From positions 62,001 to 126,000 of the forward strand of contig NZ_JBHSGP010000004.1 of NCBI RefSeq assembly GCF_042654525.1: a DNA stretch of 64,000 nucleotides, given 5' to 3'. A program made the translations under genes and the position numbers. Below the pieces are notes generated by a model, which was not told where the DNA came from, did no database searches, and was given only the letters and a program-made list of their open reading frames with translations. The DNA is from Geojedonia litorea (GTDB taxonomy: Bacteria; Bacteroidota; Bacteroidia; Flavobacteriales; Flavobacteriaceae). Every line of letters begins with the position of its first letter. Position 1 is the stretch's first letter. This document shows, in pieces, positions 50,035 to 58,091 of this stretch.

Positions 50035-51111
50035 TTGATAAACTACATCCTAAATAAAGTATTTTATGCCTTGCTTACCTTGTTTGGTGTAGTTACAGTG
50101 ATTTTTCTTTTGTTCAATGTACTTCCTGGTGATCCCGCACAAATGATGATGGGCCAGAATGAAGACAGTGAACAATTGGCGCTGATAAAGCAGAAATATG
50201 GGTTTGATAAACCGCTTTCAACACAATACGCCTACTATTTAAATGATTTATCACCAATTTCATTTCATTCAAAAAACCCAGCTGATTACACCTATTTAGA
50301 TGAAGGAAAATATAGTGCAACTACACTATTTACCATTTCTAATGTAACTACGGTTTTAAAATGGCCTTTTTTGCGCGAATCATTTACCAAACAAGGTAAA
50401 AATGTGTCCCAAGTGATTTCGGAGACCTTACCAAACACGTTTGTTTTAGCGGTATCGGCAATTACAATAGCCATTATCATTGGTATTCTGTTGGGGATAG
50501 TTTCTGCCTTGTTTAAGGATCATTGGTTAGATAAGTCCATACAGGTATTTAGTACCTTGGGCATGAGTGTACCGTCGTTTTTTAGTGCGATTTTATTTGC
50601 CTGGTTTTTCGGCTTTGTACTACATGAATACACTAATTTGGAAATGACCGGAAGCCTATTTGAATTGGATGATTTTGGAGAGAAGGTCGAAATTAAATGG
50701 AAGAATTTAATACTTCCAGCCATTGTACTAGGGATTCGTCCATTGGCAGTTGTCATTCAACTCATGCGAAATTCCCTATTGGAAATTTTTAATCAAGATT
50801 ACATTCGAACCGCTCGGGCAAAAGGATTGAGTGAGTTTCAGATTATTAGGAAACACGCCGTTAAAAATGCCTTAAACCCTGTTGTGACAGCTATTTCTGG
50901 TTGGTTTGCTTCCATGCTAGCTGGTGCTGTTTTTGTCGAATATATTTTTGGCTGGAATGGTCTAGGAAAAGAAATTGTAAATGCATTAAACACTCTCGAT
51001 TTGCCTGTTATTATGGGTTCGGTGCTTGTGATAGCTCTGGTTTTCATAATAATCAATATTTTTGTGGACGTTATTTATGCTTGGTTAGATCCAAAAGTAA
51101 AATTGCAGTAA
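50035..51111 (+). CDS. DppB/OppB-type ABC transporter permease
   Basis: The 358-residue permease has TM1 with LLTLFGVVTVIFLLFNVLPGDPAQMMMG, a long periplasmic loop (about 40-125), five more TM segments and the EAA loop IRTARAKGLSEFQIIRKHAVKNALNP. It belongs to the peptide/nickel permease family. No partner permease, ATPase or binding protein is adjacent, so the rest of the transporter must lie elsewhere. The start codon is TTG, six nt after the previous stop codon. Confidence 0.88.
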   Translation: MINYILNKVFYALLTLFGVVTVIFLLFNVLPGDPAQMMMGQNEDSEQLALIKQKYGFDKPLSTQYAYYLNDLSPISFHSKNPADYTYLDEGKYSATTLFTISNVTTVLKWPFLRESFTKQGKNVSQVISETLPNTFVLAVSAITIAIIIGILLGIVSALFKDHWLDKSIQVFSTLGMSVPSFFSAILFAWFFGFVLHEYTNLEMTGSLFELDDFGEKVEIKWKNLILPAIVLGIRPLAVVIQLMRNSLLEIFNQDYIRTARAKGLSEFQIIRKHAVKNALNPVVTAISGWFASMLAGAVFVEYIFGWNGLGKEIVNALNTLDLPVIMGSVLVIALVFIIINIFVDVIYAWLDPKVKLQ

Positions 51112-51156
51112 GTAGTCAGCATTTATATTGACTAGTATGTAAACGAAAATTGAATT

Positions 51157-51651
51157 ATGAAATACTTATTACTTATCCCTTTACTTTTAGTTACGATTTT
51201 AAGCTGTCAAACCGAAGCGCCAACACAATTTTCCGAGGCAGCTTTACAAGATACTTTTATTAATAGTAATGATGAAACTATTACCTTTGCCGAGATATTA
51301 GAAAAGCATAAAGGCAAAACCATTCTAATAAACATATGGGCAACTTGGTGCAGAGATTGTATTGATGAAATGCCTCGTGTTAAGGCCTTGCAAGAGGAAG
51401 CTCCAGATGTGGTTTATGTGTCTCTGTCTTTAGATCGAAATGTTTCTTCCTGGAAAAAAGGAATTAATACCTATAACCTAAAAGGAGATCATTATTTTAT
51501 GCAGTCTGGCTGGGATGGGCCTTTTGCCGATTTTATAGACTTGGATTGGATATCAAGATATATGGTTGTTGGTGCTGACGGACAAATAAAACTTTTTGAT
51601 GCCATAAAAGCTAACAATACCAATTTAAGGAAACAATTAATTACAAATTAA
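51157..51651 (+). CDS. TlpA-like thioredoxin-fold lipoprotein
   Basis: The 164-residue product has a lipoprotein signal (LLVTILSC, Cys17) and a TlpA/ResA-type domain. ILINIWATWCRDCIDEMPRVKAL holds the redox pair Cys-Arg-Asp-Cys. A YVSLSLDRN segment and the terminal VVGADGQIKLFDA follow. It should act as a periplasmic thiol-disulfide reductase. It lies downstream of the BT_3928 protein and the permease, suggesting a shared periplasmic redox function. Confidence 0.88.
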   Translation: MKYLLLIPLLLVTILSCQTEAPTQFSEAALQDTFINSNDETITFAEILEKHKGKTILINIWATWCRDCIDEMPRVKALQEEAPDVVYVSLSLDRNVSSWKKGINTYNLKGDHYFMQSGWDGPFADFIDLDWISRYMVVGADGQIKLFDAIKANNTNLRKQLITN

Positions 51652-51679
51652 CTTTGCCTAATGGCTTAAAAAATAAATT

Positions 51680-52429
51680 ATGAGAAAACATATTGTCGCT
51701 GGAAACTGGAAAATGAATAATGATTTAGCTCAAACCCAGGCTTTGATTAGCGATTTAAAGAAGCAAAAACAAACTTCTTCTGCCGAAGTGATGATTGCAC
51801 CAGCATTCACAAACCTTTGGTCAGCTTTTGAAAGCTTAAGACAGAATTCTATTGAAGTTGTGGCTCAAAATATGCACTTCGCTGCAAATGGAGCATATAC
51901 GGGCGAAGTTAGTGCTGCTATGTTAAAAAGTATAGGGGTTTCTACAGTAATATTAGGTCATAGTGAACGACGTGCTTATTTTAATGAAACCGATGAATTA
52001 TTAGCTAAAAAAGTCGATGCAGCTTTGGCAAATGATATGCGTGTCATATTTTGTTTTGGTGAAGAACTGGCCGATAGAAAGTCTGGAGCTCAAGAGCAGG
52101 TAGTTGAAAGTCAAATTAAAAATGCCTTGTTTCATTTAGATGCAAGCGCGTTTGAACAAATTGTTTTGGCTTATGAGCCCGTTTGGGCAATTGGTACTGG
52201 TGAAACAGCTAGCCCAGAGCAAGCACAGGACATGCACGCTTTTATCAGAAAAACCTTAAACGATACATATGGAAGTGCAGTTGCAGACGAGGTTTCAATT
52301 CTTTACGGTGGAAGTGTTAAGCCTGATAACGCGAAAGAAATTTTTTCTAAACCTGATGTTGATGGCGGATTAATTGGTGGTGCTTCGTTAAAAGCTGAAG
52401 ACTTTTTTGCCATTGTCAACGCGTTTTAA
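51680..52429 (+). CDS. tpiA: Triose-phosphate isomerase
   Basis: The 249-residue glycolytic enzyme interconverts dihydroxyacetone phosphate and glyceraldehyde 3-phosphate. The lysine is in AGNWKMN, the electrophile histidine in VILGHSERRAYF, and the catalytic glutamate in AYEPVWAIGTG. The phosphate loop is YGGSVKPDNA with GGLIGGASL. It starts 28 nt after the TlpA-like gene. Confidence 0.98.
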   Translation: MRKHIVAGNWKMNNDLAQTQALISDLKKQKQTSSAEVMIAPAFTNLWSAFESLRQNSIEVVAQNMHFAANGAYTGEVSAAMLKSIGVSTVILGHSERRAYFNETDELLAKKVDAALANDMRVIFCFGEELADRKSGAQEQVVESQIKNALFHLDASAFEQIVLAYEPVWAIGTGETASPEQAQDMHAFIRKTLNDTYGSAVADEVSILYGGSVKPDNAKEIFSKPDVDGGLIGGASLKAEDFFAIVNAF

Positions 52430-52461
52430 AGTCTGTTAAAATATCAAATATTTAAATTCTA

Positions 52462-53298
52462 ATGTCAAACATTATTTATCTAGGCTACTATTTTAAAGTT
52501 AGTCCATTACAACCTGCCGTAGAAATTTTAATTGCCGAATTAGGATTTGCCGGTTTCGAAAGTTTTGTGGAAACTGACGAAGGCGTGACAGCCTATATTC
52601 AAAAGGATGAATGGCATGAAAGAATATTAGAGGATATTCAAATATTAGATTCAAAAGAATTTGAGATTACTTACACCTACGATGAGATTGAGCAAACCAA
52701 CTGGAATGAAGAATGGGAAAAGAACTTTAGTCCAATAATAGTTGATGATCAATGTTCGGTGAGAGCACCTTTCCATGAAAAACCTGATACAACATACGAC
52801 ATAGTTATCGAACCAAAAATGAGTTTTGGTACTGGTCATCACGAAACCACGCACATGATGATTCAGCATATTCTCAAAAATGATATGACCAATAAATCGG
52901 TTTTGGATATGGGTTGTGGTACAGGTATCCTAGCTATCCTTGCCGAAATGAAAGGTGCAAAACCAATTGACGCTATTGATTATGATAATTGGTGTTATAT
53001 TAATAGTCTAGAGAATGTAGAACGCAACAATTGTAAGCACATTACAGTTTTGGAAGGTGATGCGAACCTATTAGTAGGTAGGCAGTATGATATTATAATA
53101 GCCAACATCAACCGAAATATTCTACTAAATGATATTCAAACTTATGTCAATTGTTTAAATAAAAATGGACTATTGCTCTTAAGTGGTTTCTACAAAGACG
53201 ATATCCAAGCCATTGAAGACGAATGCAATATCCATATGTTAAAATTAGTTGAAACTCTTGAAAAGAACCATTGGGTTTCCTTAAAATTTTTAAATTAG
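52462..53298 (+). CDS. prmA: Ribosomal protein L11 methyltransferase PrmA
   Basis: PrmA methylates L11 with S-adenosylmethionine. The 278-residue protein has a substrate-recognition N-domain and a class I methyltransferase domain. Its markers are IVIEPKMSFGTGHHETTHMM, SAM motif I VLDMGCGTGILAIL, the AIDYDNWC acidic loop and DIIIANINRNILLND (NPP-like motif as NIN). It follows tpiA by 32 nt and precedes clpS by 12 nt. Confidence 0.95.
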   Translation: MSNIIYLGYYFKVSPLQPAVEILIAELGFAGFESFVETDEGVTAYIQKDEWHERILEDIQILDSKEFEITYTYDEIEQTNWNEEWEKNFSPIIVDDQCSVRAPFHEKPDTTYDIVIEPKMSFGTGHHETTHMMIQHILKNDMTNKSVLDMGCGTGILAILAEMKGAKPIDAIDYDNWCYINSLENVERNNCKHITVLEGDANLLVGRQYDIIIANINRNILLNDIQTYVNCLNKNGLLLLSGFYKDDIQAIEDECNIHMLKLVETLEKNHWVSLKFLN

Positions 53299-53310
53299 TA
53301 AAAAAAATAC

Positions 53311-53586
53311 ATGAGTACTAGAGAAAAAACTTCAGAAGAAGTTCTATTGGATGAAGACGTTTTAAAGCAGAATGAAATTGTGCTATTTAATGACGATGTC
53401 AATACTTTTGATCATGTTATTGATACACTAATTCATGTTTGTGACCATATTCCAGAACAAGCAGAACAATGTGCTATTATTGTACACTACAAAGGTAAAT
53501 GCACGGTAAAAACAGGTGATTATGACGACTTGAAACCTAGATGTTCCATGCTATTGGAAGCTGGTTTAAGTGCCGAAATCGTTTAA
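53311..53586 (+). CDS. clpS: ATP-dependent Clp protease adaptor ClpS
   Basis: The 91-residue adaptor delivers N-degron substrates to ClpAP-type proteases. The core motif VLFNDDVNTFDHVIDTLIHVCDH and the downstream YKGKCTVKTGDYDDLKPRCSMLLEAGL match ClpS, including the conserved NDD and the binding-pocket region. It ends the forward cluster that starts at DUF1599. The 50-nt gap to the convergent MBL gene shows no clear terminator. Confidence 0.94.
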   Translation: MSTREKTSEEVLLDEDVLKQNEIVLFNDDVNTFDHVIDTLIHVCDHIPEQAEQCAIIVHYKGKCTVKTGDYDDLKPRCSMLLEAGLSAEIV

Positions 53587-53636
53587 TTCAACTCTTCTTG
53601 TTGTATTAAAATTGTTTTCTACTTTTCGTTGTTACA

Positions 53637-55052
53637 CTATAAAGTCGATGGACAAACATAATCAGTTACTGGCAAATCTGTTGTTTTAAGTGCGCCAAAT
53701 CCTCCAGCTATATCAACCAACTTGTCAAAACCTCTAGCTTTTAAAATAGAAGCTGCAATTACCGAACGATAACCTCCAGCACAGTGGATGTAATAGGTTT
53801 TGTCCTTGCTAACATCATTCATATGATCATTGATATAATCTAATGCAAAATGTTGGGCGTTTTCAAGATGGGTACTTTTGAATTCACCATCTTTTCTCAC
53901 ATCTAAAATATTTACCGTTTCCTTTTTTGCGATTTTAGCAAAATCATCTGCAGATATCGATTCTAAAGTTTCAATGTCTCTTCCAGATTTTTTCCATGCT
54001 TCTATACCACCTTTTAAATATCCTAAAGTGTTGTCATAGCCTACTCGAGATAGACGGGTAACAGTTTCTTTGCTTTTTCCCTCGGGTACCACTAAAACAA
54101 TGGGTTGTTTTAAATCTGTAATTAAAGCACCAACCCAAGGCGCAAAAGAGCCATTTAATCCTATAAAAATTGAATTTGGGATATGTCCTTTTACAAACTC
54201 TTGTTCTGTTCTTACATCTAAAACTAAAGCCTCTTCATGATTTGCCATAGCTTCAAATTCTTCTGGATCTAGAGGAATGTCACCTGTTTGTAAAACATGT
54301 TCAAAAGTTTCATAGCCAGTCTTATTCAGCATAGCATTTTTGGAAAAGTATTGAGGAGGAGGCGCTATTCCCGTTAAAACCTCTTTTACAAATTCTTCTT
54401 TAGTCATATCAGCCCTAAGTGCATAATTAGTTCGTTTTTGTTCTCCTATAGTACCGACGGTTTCTTTGCTTAAATTTTTTCCGCATGCAGAACCCGCGCC
54501 ATGTGCAGGATAAACAATAACGTCATCTGCTAAGGTCATTATTTTAGTTCTTAAGGAATCAAATAACAAGGAAGCAAGGTCTTCTTTAGTAAGATCAGAT
54601 TTTATAGCCAAATCGGGCCTGCCTACATCTCCTAGAAATAAAGTGTCACCAGAAAATATAGCATGATCTTTTCCATTCTCATCAATCAATAAATAGGTTG
54701 TTGACTCTAAGGTATGACCGGGTGTGTGTAAAGCTTTAATAGTAATATTTCCTAGTTTAAAACGCTCACCATCCTTTGCATTGTGAATGTCGTATGATGT
54801 ATTTGCATTTGGGCCAAAAACTATTGTAGCTCCAGTTTTTTTAGCAAGATCAACATGGCCGGAAACAAAATCTGCATGAAAATGAGTTTCAAAAATATAT
54901 TTAATTTTTGCGTTTCGTGCTTTAGCTTTATCAACATAATTTTGTGTTTCGCGTAAAGGATCTATAATGGCAACTTCACCGTTAGATTCAATGTAGTATG
55001 CGCCTTGTGCTAAACAACCTGTATATATTTGTTCTATTTTCATAAATTTCAT
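53637..55052 (-). CDS. MBL-fold persulfide dioxygenase-like protein with two rhodanese domains (CstB-like)
   Basis: The 471-residue protein has an N-terminal metallo-beta-lactamase domain (metal motif THFHADFVSGH, H57/H59/D61, then ALHTPGHT and SGDTLF). Two rhodanese domains follow. The first (about 265-365, EALVLDVRTEQEFVKGHIPNS) has VVPEG where the active cysteine should be and is a pseudo-rhodanese. The second (about 370-465) keeps the active cysteine, Cys424, in HCAGGYRS. This MBL-pseudorhodanese-rhodanese order is that of CstB, which oxidises persulfides and releases thiosulfate. An alternative start at 55043 (MKIEQIYTG) is equally plausible. Own promoter at 55064-55092. Confidence 0.9.
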   Translation of the reverse strand: MKFMKIEQIYTGCLAQGAYYIESNGEVAIIDPLRETQNYVDKAKARNAKIKYIFETHFHADFVSGHVDLAKKTGATIVFGPNANTSYDIHNAKDGERFKLGNITIKALHTPGHTLESTTYLLIDENGKDHAIFSGDTLFLGDVGRPDLAIKSDLTKEDLASLLFDSLRTKIMTLADDVIVYPAHGAGSACGKNLSKETVGTIGEQKRTNYALRADMTKEEFVKEVLTGIAPPPQYFSKNAMLNKTGYETFEHVLQTGDIPLDPEEFEAMANHEEALVLDVRTEQEFVKGHIPNSIFIGLNGSFAPWVGALITDLKQPIVLVVPEGKSKETVTRLSRVGYDNTLGYLKGGIEAWKKSGRDIETLESISADDFAKIAKKETVNILDVRKDGEFKSTHLENAQHFALDYINDHMNDVSKDKTYYIHCAGGYRSVIAASILKARGFDKLVDIAGGFGALKTTDLPVTDYVCPSTL

Positions 55053-55063
55053 TTTTACTAGTT

Positions 55064-55092
55064 CAAAGATACTAAACCTTTATTTTTTGCAA
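55064..55092 (-). promoter_or_regulatory. Promoter of the MBL-rhodanese gene (minus strand TTG-N18-TAtcTTTG)
   Basis: On the plus strand CAAAGATA (55064-55071) is the reversed -7 box and CAA (55090-55092) the reversed -33 TTG, 18 bp apart. The predicted start is about 5 nt before the first ATG. Confidence 0.75.
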
Positions 55093-55110
55093 TGTTACCT
55101 TTGTTACATT
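55091..55110. promoter_or_regulatory. Inverted repeat AATGTTAC-CTTT-GTTACATT at the MBL promoter (candidate Crp/Fnr operator)
   Basis: The 8-bp arms pair with one mismatch. The repeat overlaps the -33 element of the MBL promoter. The TGTTAC half-site resembles Crp/Fnr-type sites, and a Crp/Fnr gene lies in the locus. Confidence 0.5.
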
Positions 55111-55905
55111 TTATAGGGTCAATTCTTTATAAATAATATAGATTGCCATTGCAAATACAAAATAACCGAAGCCTTTTTTTAAGCTTTTATTAGATATACG
55201 CTTTGATAATCGGCCTCCTATGAGTATTCCCATAATAGTGATTAATGAAAACGAAATTAAAAACATCCAGTCTATATCAATAGTATGTAAATCTCCTGTA
55301 AACCCGATTAGCGAGTTGATGGTTATAATTATTAGTGATGTGCCAACAGCTTTTTTCATTGGCAAATTTGCCCAAAGTACTAATGCGGGTACATACAGAA
55401 AACCTCCTCCCGCACCAATAATTCCAGTAATGGTTCCAATAACTATACCTTGTATAAAAGTGTAATAGTAGGGTTGTTTTTTATAGGTAATTACCTCTTT
55501 CTTTTTGTTTTTTATCATTGAAAATCCTGCCAATAACATAACAAATCCAAAGAATACCATGATGCCTATTTCTTTGGTAAGCTCATAATCGTTTATTTTG
55601 AATAAAACGTCTGGAAGACCAGGAACTAAAAATCGTCTTGATAAATAAACGGCTAAAAAAGAAGGAAACGAAAATGCCAATCCTATTTTTAAATCGGCTA
55701 ATCCTTTTCGGTATTTTTGAACAGTACCAACTAAAGAAGAAGAGCCAACCACAAATAAGGAATAAGCTGTGGCCACTATAGGATTATAGCCTAGTAAATA
55801 TACTAAAATAGGTACAGTTAAAATAGAACCACCTCCGCCTATAAGCCCTAAAACAAGTCCAACAATAAATGCACCAATATATCCTAATAGTTGTGTGACA
55901 TCCAT
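55111..55905 (-). CDS. TauE/SafE-family sulfite/sulfonate exporter-like protein
   Basis: The 264-residue protein has about eight TM segments in two halves, each with the glycine-rich TauE/SafE signature: GLVLGLIGGGGSILTVPILVYLLG near the N-terminus and GTITGIIGAGGGFLYVPALVLWANL in the middle. The family exports small sulfur anions such as sulfite. It starts one base after the upstream YeeE-type gene stop, so it is in the same operon. The context of persulfide oxidation and thiosulfate-type transporters supports a sulfur role. Confidence 0.88.
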   Translation of the reverse strand: MDVTQLLGYIGAFIVGLVLGLIGGGGSILTVPILVYLLGYNPIVATAYSLFVVGSSSLVGTVQKYRKGLADLKIGLAFSFPSFLAVYLSRRFLVPGLPDVLFKINDYELTKEIGIMVFFGFVMLLAGFSMIKNKKKEVITYKKQPYYYTFIQGIVIGTITGIIGAGGGFLYVPALVLWANLPMKKAVGTSLIIITINSLIGFTGDLHTIDIDWMFLISFSLITIMGILIGGRLSKRISNKSLKKGFGYFVFAMAIYIIYKELTL

Positions 55906-55906
55906 A

Positions 55907-56320
55907 CTAATGTGGAAGTTTGTCTTTTAGAATACCATAAGCATACGTTCCTACAATGGCTGCAACAATAACAATAAGCACAGAAAATACACCTGTACCT
56001 ACTAAAATATACATGGGGCCGGGGCAGGCGCCAGAAAGTGCCCATCCTAGACCAAATATGATGCCTCCAATACTATAACGTACAAGTCCCTTTTCTTTTG
56101 AAGGGATGTGGATAAGCGAACCTTCTATGTTTTTAAGTTTTATTTTTTTAGTAAGTAAAATAAGTAAAGTCCCGGTAGCTACGGCGGTTCCAATAATGCC
56201 ATACATATGAAAGGATTCAAATCGGAACATTTCGTAAATGCGATACCAAGATACGGCTTCGGATTTCACTAATACAATTCCGAAAAATATACCAACCAAT
56301 AAAAATTTTAGATATTTCAT
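55907..56320 (-). CDS. YeeE/YedE (DUF6691)-type small membrane protein
   Basis: The 137-residue protein has four TM segments and a GWALSGACPGPMYILVGTG motif. The cysteine is the one thought to handle thiosulfate in YeeE/TsuA-type transporters. It is half the size of full YeeE, so it likely pairs with the gene just upstream. Spacing is 9 nt from the upstream partner and 1 nt from the downstream TauE-like gene. Confidence 0.87.
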   Translation of the reverse strand: MKYLKFLLVGIFFGIVLVKSEAVSWYRIYEMFRFESFHMYGIIGTAVATGTLLILLTKKIKLKNIEGSLIHIPSKEKGLVRYSIGGIIFGLGWALSGACPGPMYILVGTGVFSVLIVIVAAIVGTYAYGILKDKLPH

Positions 56321-56329
56321 ATTTAAGCT

Positions 56330-56887
56330 TTAAAAAATTAATGGGAATAACAAATGGACCATGATCAGTCCTCCAATGAAAAAGCCAATAACCGCAATTA
56401 AGGATGGTAATTGTAAACTGCTTAATCCTGTAATCGCATGACCTGAAGTACAGCCTCCGGCGTAACGAGTGCCAAAACCAACCAAAAACCCACCGGTGAC
56501 TAAAATTAAGATTCCCTTTAAACTAAATACAGCTTCCCAACTATAGATTTCAGGAGGGAGTAAAGACGCACCAGCATTGTTAAATCCAAATTCTTTTAAT
56601 TGATTTACGGTTTGAGGATTAAGATCTATAGCTGTTGGGTTAGAAAGAAAATTATGCGCAATGAAGCCGCCAATTACGGCACCAGCAACTACAATTAAAT
56701 TCCACTTTTGATCGCGCCAGTTAAATTTGAAGAATTCAACTTTTTTTCCGGCACCTGCCATGCTGCAAAATGTTCTTAAATTTGAGCTCATTCCAAATGT
56801 TTTTCCAAAATAAATAAGTAAAAACATCACTAAAGCAATGAGTGGGCCTGATATATACCATGGCCAAGGTTCTAAAATGTAATTCAT
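56330..56887 (-). CDS. YeeE/YedE-family thiosulfate transporter-like protein
   Basis: The 185-residue membrane protein has four to five TM segments. It carries FCSMAGAGKKVEFFKF near residue 40 and GTRYAGGCTSGHAITGLSSLQ, the conserved YeeE cysteine motif, near 145. It is the first gene of the yeeE-yeeE-tauE unit. The promoter -7 box and an inverted repeat lie directly upstream, between it and the Crp/Fnr-type gene. Confidence 0.9.
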   Translation of the reverse strand: MNYILEPWPWYISGPLIALVMFLLIYFGKTFGMSSNLRTFCSMAGAGKKVEFFKFNWRDQKWNLIVVAGAVIGGFIAHNFLSNPTAIDLNPQTVNQLKEFGFNNAGASLLPPEIYSWEAVFSLKGILILVTGGFLVGFGTRYAGGCTSGHAITGLSSLQLPSLIAVIGFFIGGLIMVHLLFPLIF

Positions 56888-56903
56888 AGTATTAGTGTTT
56901 GTG

Positions 56904-56911
56904 CAAACATA
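56904..56911 (-). promoter_or_regulatory. -7 promoter box of the yeeE-yeeE-tauE operon (TAtgTTTG on minus strand)
   Basis: The plus strand reads CAAACATA, a consensus reversed TAnnTTTG, 16 nt before the start codon at 56887. Confidence 0.7.
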
Positions 56912-56928
56912 AGATTAACCCTTATGTT
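56906..56928. promoter_or_regulatory. Perfect inverted repeat AACATAAG-N7-CTTATGTT over the yeeE promoter
   Basis: Two 8-bp perfect arms are separated by 7 nt. The left arm overlaps the -7 box, so a bound dimer would block the promoter. This is a candidate operator for the neighbouring Crp/Fnr-type regulator. Confidence 0.55.
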
Positions 56929-56947
56929 ATTATGTAATAAATGTTAC

Positions 56948-57583
56948 TTAAAATTGTAAGACTTCAATTTTATTTCTGCCTATATTAATTTTTGATTCAT
57001 CTTCTAGTTGCTTTAAAAGTCGTGATATAACCACTCTCGACGTATTCAAATCTTCTGATATTTGTTGGTGGGTAATGGTAATAGTAGAGGACGCATTTAG
57101 CTTGACTTTATCGGTGAGGTATTTGAAAAGGCGTTCATCCATTTTCATAAAAGCAAGGGTGTCTATTGTTTCCAGCATTTCATTGAACCGAACCTGATAA
57201 CTTTCTAAAATAAAATTTCTCCAGCTCTCATTAGTATGAAACCATTTAGACATATTTTCTAGAGGGATCATCATAACCGAGGAGTTTTTGTCAGCAACAG
57301 CTCTAATCTTACTTTTAGCTTTAGAAAGACAACATGTTAAAGACATAGCACAGGTGTCTCCATGCTCTAAAACATATAGTAATAGTTCGTGGCCCAAATG
57401 GTCTTCACGTGAAACTTTAATATTTCCAGAAATTAATAAGGGTATGGATTGCATGTCTTGACCTATATCAATAATGATATCATCTTTTTTGAATTGTTTT
57501 AATCGACCAACTTCTAATATGGATTCTATAAGTTGCTCATCAAACACATATCCAAACTGTTCACTTAATTGTTGCTTTACCAT
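56948..57583 (-). CDS. Crp/Fnr-family regulator with a three-cysteine cluster
   Basis: The 211-residue protein has a cyclic-nucleotide-binding-type beta-roll (about 20-125), a dimerisation helix and a C-terminal winged helix (ISEDLNTSRVVISRLLKQLEDE). In the beta-roll the usual cyclic-nucleotide-pocket region reads HGDTCAMSLTCCLSKAKS, with Cys78, Cys84 and Cys85. A cysteine cluster here, beside persulfide and thiosulfate genes, suggests thiol or persulfide sensing (inference). A -7 box at 57588-57595 (TAttTTTG, minus) lies 4 nt before the ATG, so the mRNA should be leaderless. Confidence 0.85.
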   Translation of the reverse strand: MVKQQLSEQFGYVFDEQLIESILEVGRLKQFKKDDIIIDIGQDMQSIPLLISGNIKVSREDHLGHELLLYVLEHGDTCAMSLTCCLSKAKSKIRAVADKNSSVMMIPLENMSKWFHTNESWRNFILESYQVRFNEMLETIDTLAFMKMDERLFKYLTDKVKLNASSTITITHQQISEDLNTSRVVISRLLKQLEDESKINIGRNKIEVLQF

Positions 57584-57587
57584 AATT

Positions 57588-57595
57588 CAAAAATA
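57588..57595 (-). promoter_or_regulatory. -7 promoter box of the Crp/Fnr-type gene (TAttTTTG on minus strand)
   Basis: The plus strand reads CAAAAATA, directly before the start codon. No clear -33 element is seen. Confidence 0.55.
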
Positions 57596-57626
57596 AGGAA
57601 TTACGAATTTGAATTAAATTGTTTGG

Positions 57627-57654
57627 TTGTTTTTTAATAAAAGCATTATATTTG
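57627..57654 (+). promoter_or_regulatory. Promoter of tRNA-Arg (TTG-N17-TAtaTTTG)
   Basis: The -7 box is at 57647-57654 and a -33 TTG at 57627-57629; an alternative TTTG lies at 57622-57625. The tRNA starts 14 nt after the box. Confidence 0.75.
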
Positions 57655-57668
57655 CATCCCAATTTAAA

Positions 57669-57742
57669 GGCCTCGTGGCGCAACTGAATAGCGCATCTGA
57701 TTACGGCTCAGAAGGTTACAGGTTTGAATCCTGTCGAGGTCA
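57669..57742 (+). tRNA. tRNA-Arg (anticodon ACG)
   Basis: The 74-nt gene forms a cloverleaf. The acceptor arms are GGCCTCG / CGAGGTC, the anticodon arm is TCTGA-TTACGGC-TCAGA with anticodon ACG, the T arm holds the GGTTTGAATCC loop region, and the discriminator is A. CCA is not encoded. The ACG anticodon is normally edited to inosine. Confidence 0.95.
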
Positions 57743-57748
57743 CTAAAC

Positions 57749-57787
57749 AAAAATGCCACAAACTAATTAATAGCTTGTGGCATTTTT
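57749..57787 (+). terminator. Intrinsic terminator after tRNA-Arg
   Basis: AAAAATGCCACAA (57749-57761) and TTGTGGCATTTTT (57775-57787) form a 13-bp stem around a 13-nt loop, ending in T residues. Confidence 0.88.
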
Positions 57788-57807
57788 ATGTTTAGTACTT
57801 TTCAATG

Positions 57808-58002
57808 TTATTTGAACCTAATTGATAATTGACTAGCAAGGTCATTAATAAAATCAGATGCAAATTGAGGGTCAGATAACACAGAAATTCGGTAAATAAC
57901 AAAACTTAAATATAAGAGTAGTACCATTAAGCTAATTTTGCCATAGTTTTTAACTCCATAGTATCTATCAAGTTTTGCCATAATAAAGTTTAAACTTCTC
58001 AT
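57808..58002 (-). CDS. Small hypothetical membrane protein
   Basis: This 64-residue product has a basic N-terminal segment (MRSLNFIMAKLDRYYGVKNYGK), one TM helix (ISLMVLLLYLSFVIY), and a polar tail. An internal ATG at 57981 would give a 57-residue version. I do not recognise a family. It lies 89 nt downstream of the 50-codon gene on the same strand and may share its promoter. No promoter of its own is visible. Confidence 0.45.
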   Translation of the reverse strand: MRSLNFIMAKLDRYYGVKNYGKISLMVLLLYLSFVIYRISVLSDPQFASDFINDLASQLSIRFK

Positions 58003-58091
58003 TTTGGCAAGTGGTTGGTTAGTGTCGACTCTAATGTAATTAAAATATTTGATTTTCAGTTAATTAAAACAAAATATTTTTGAATGGCAAT

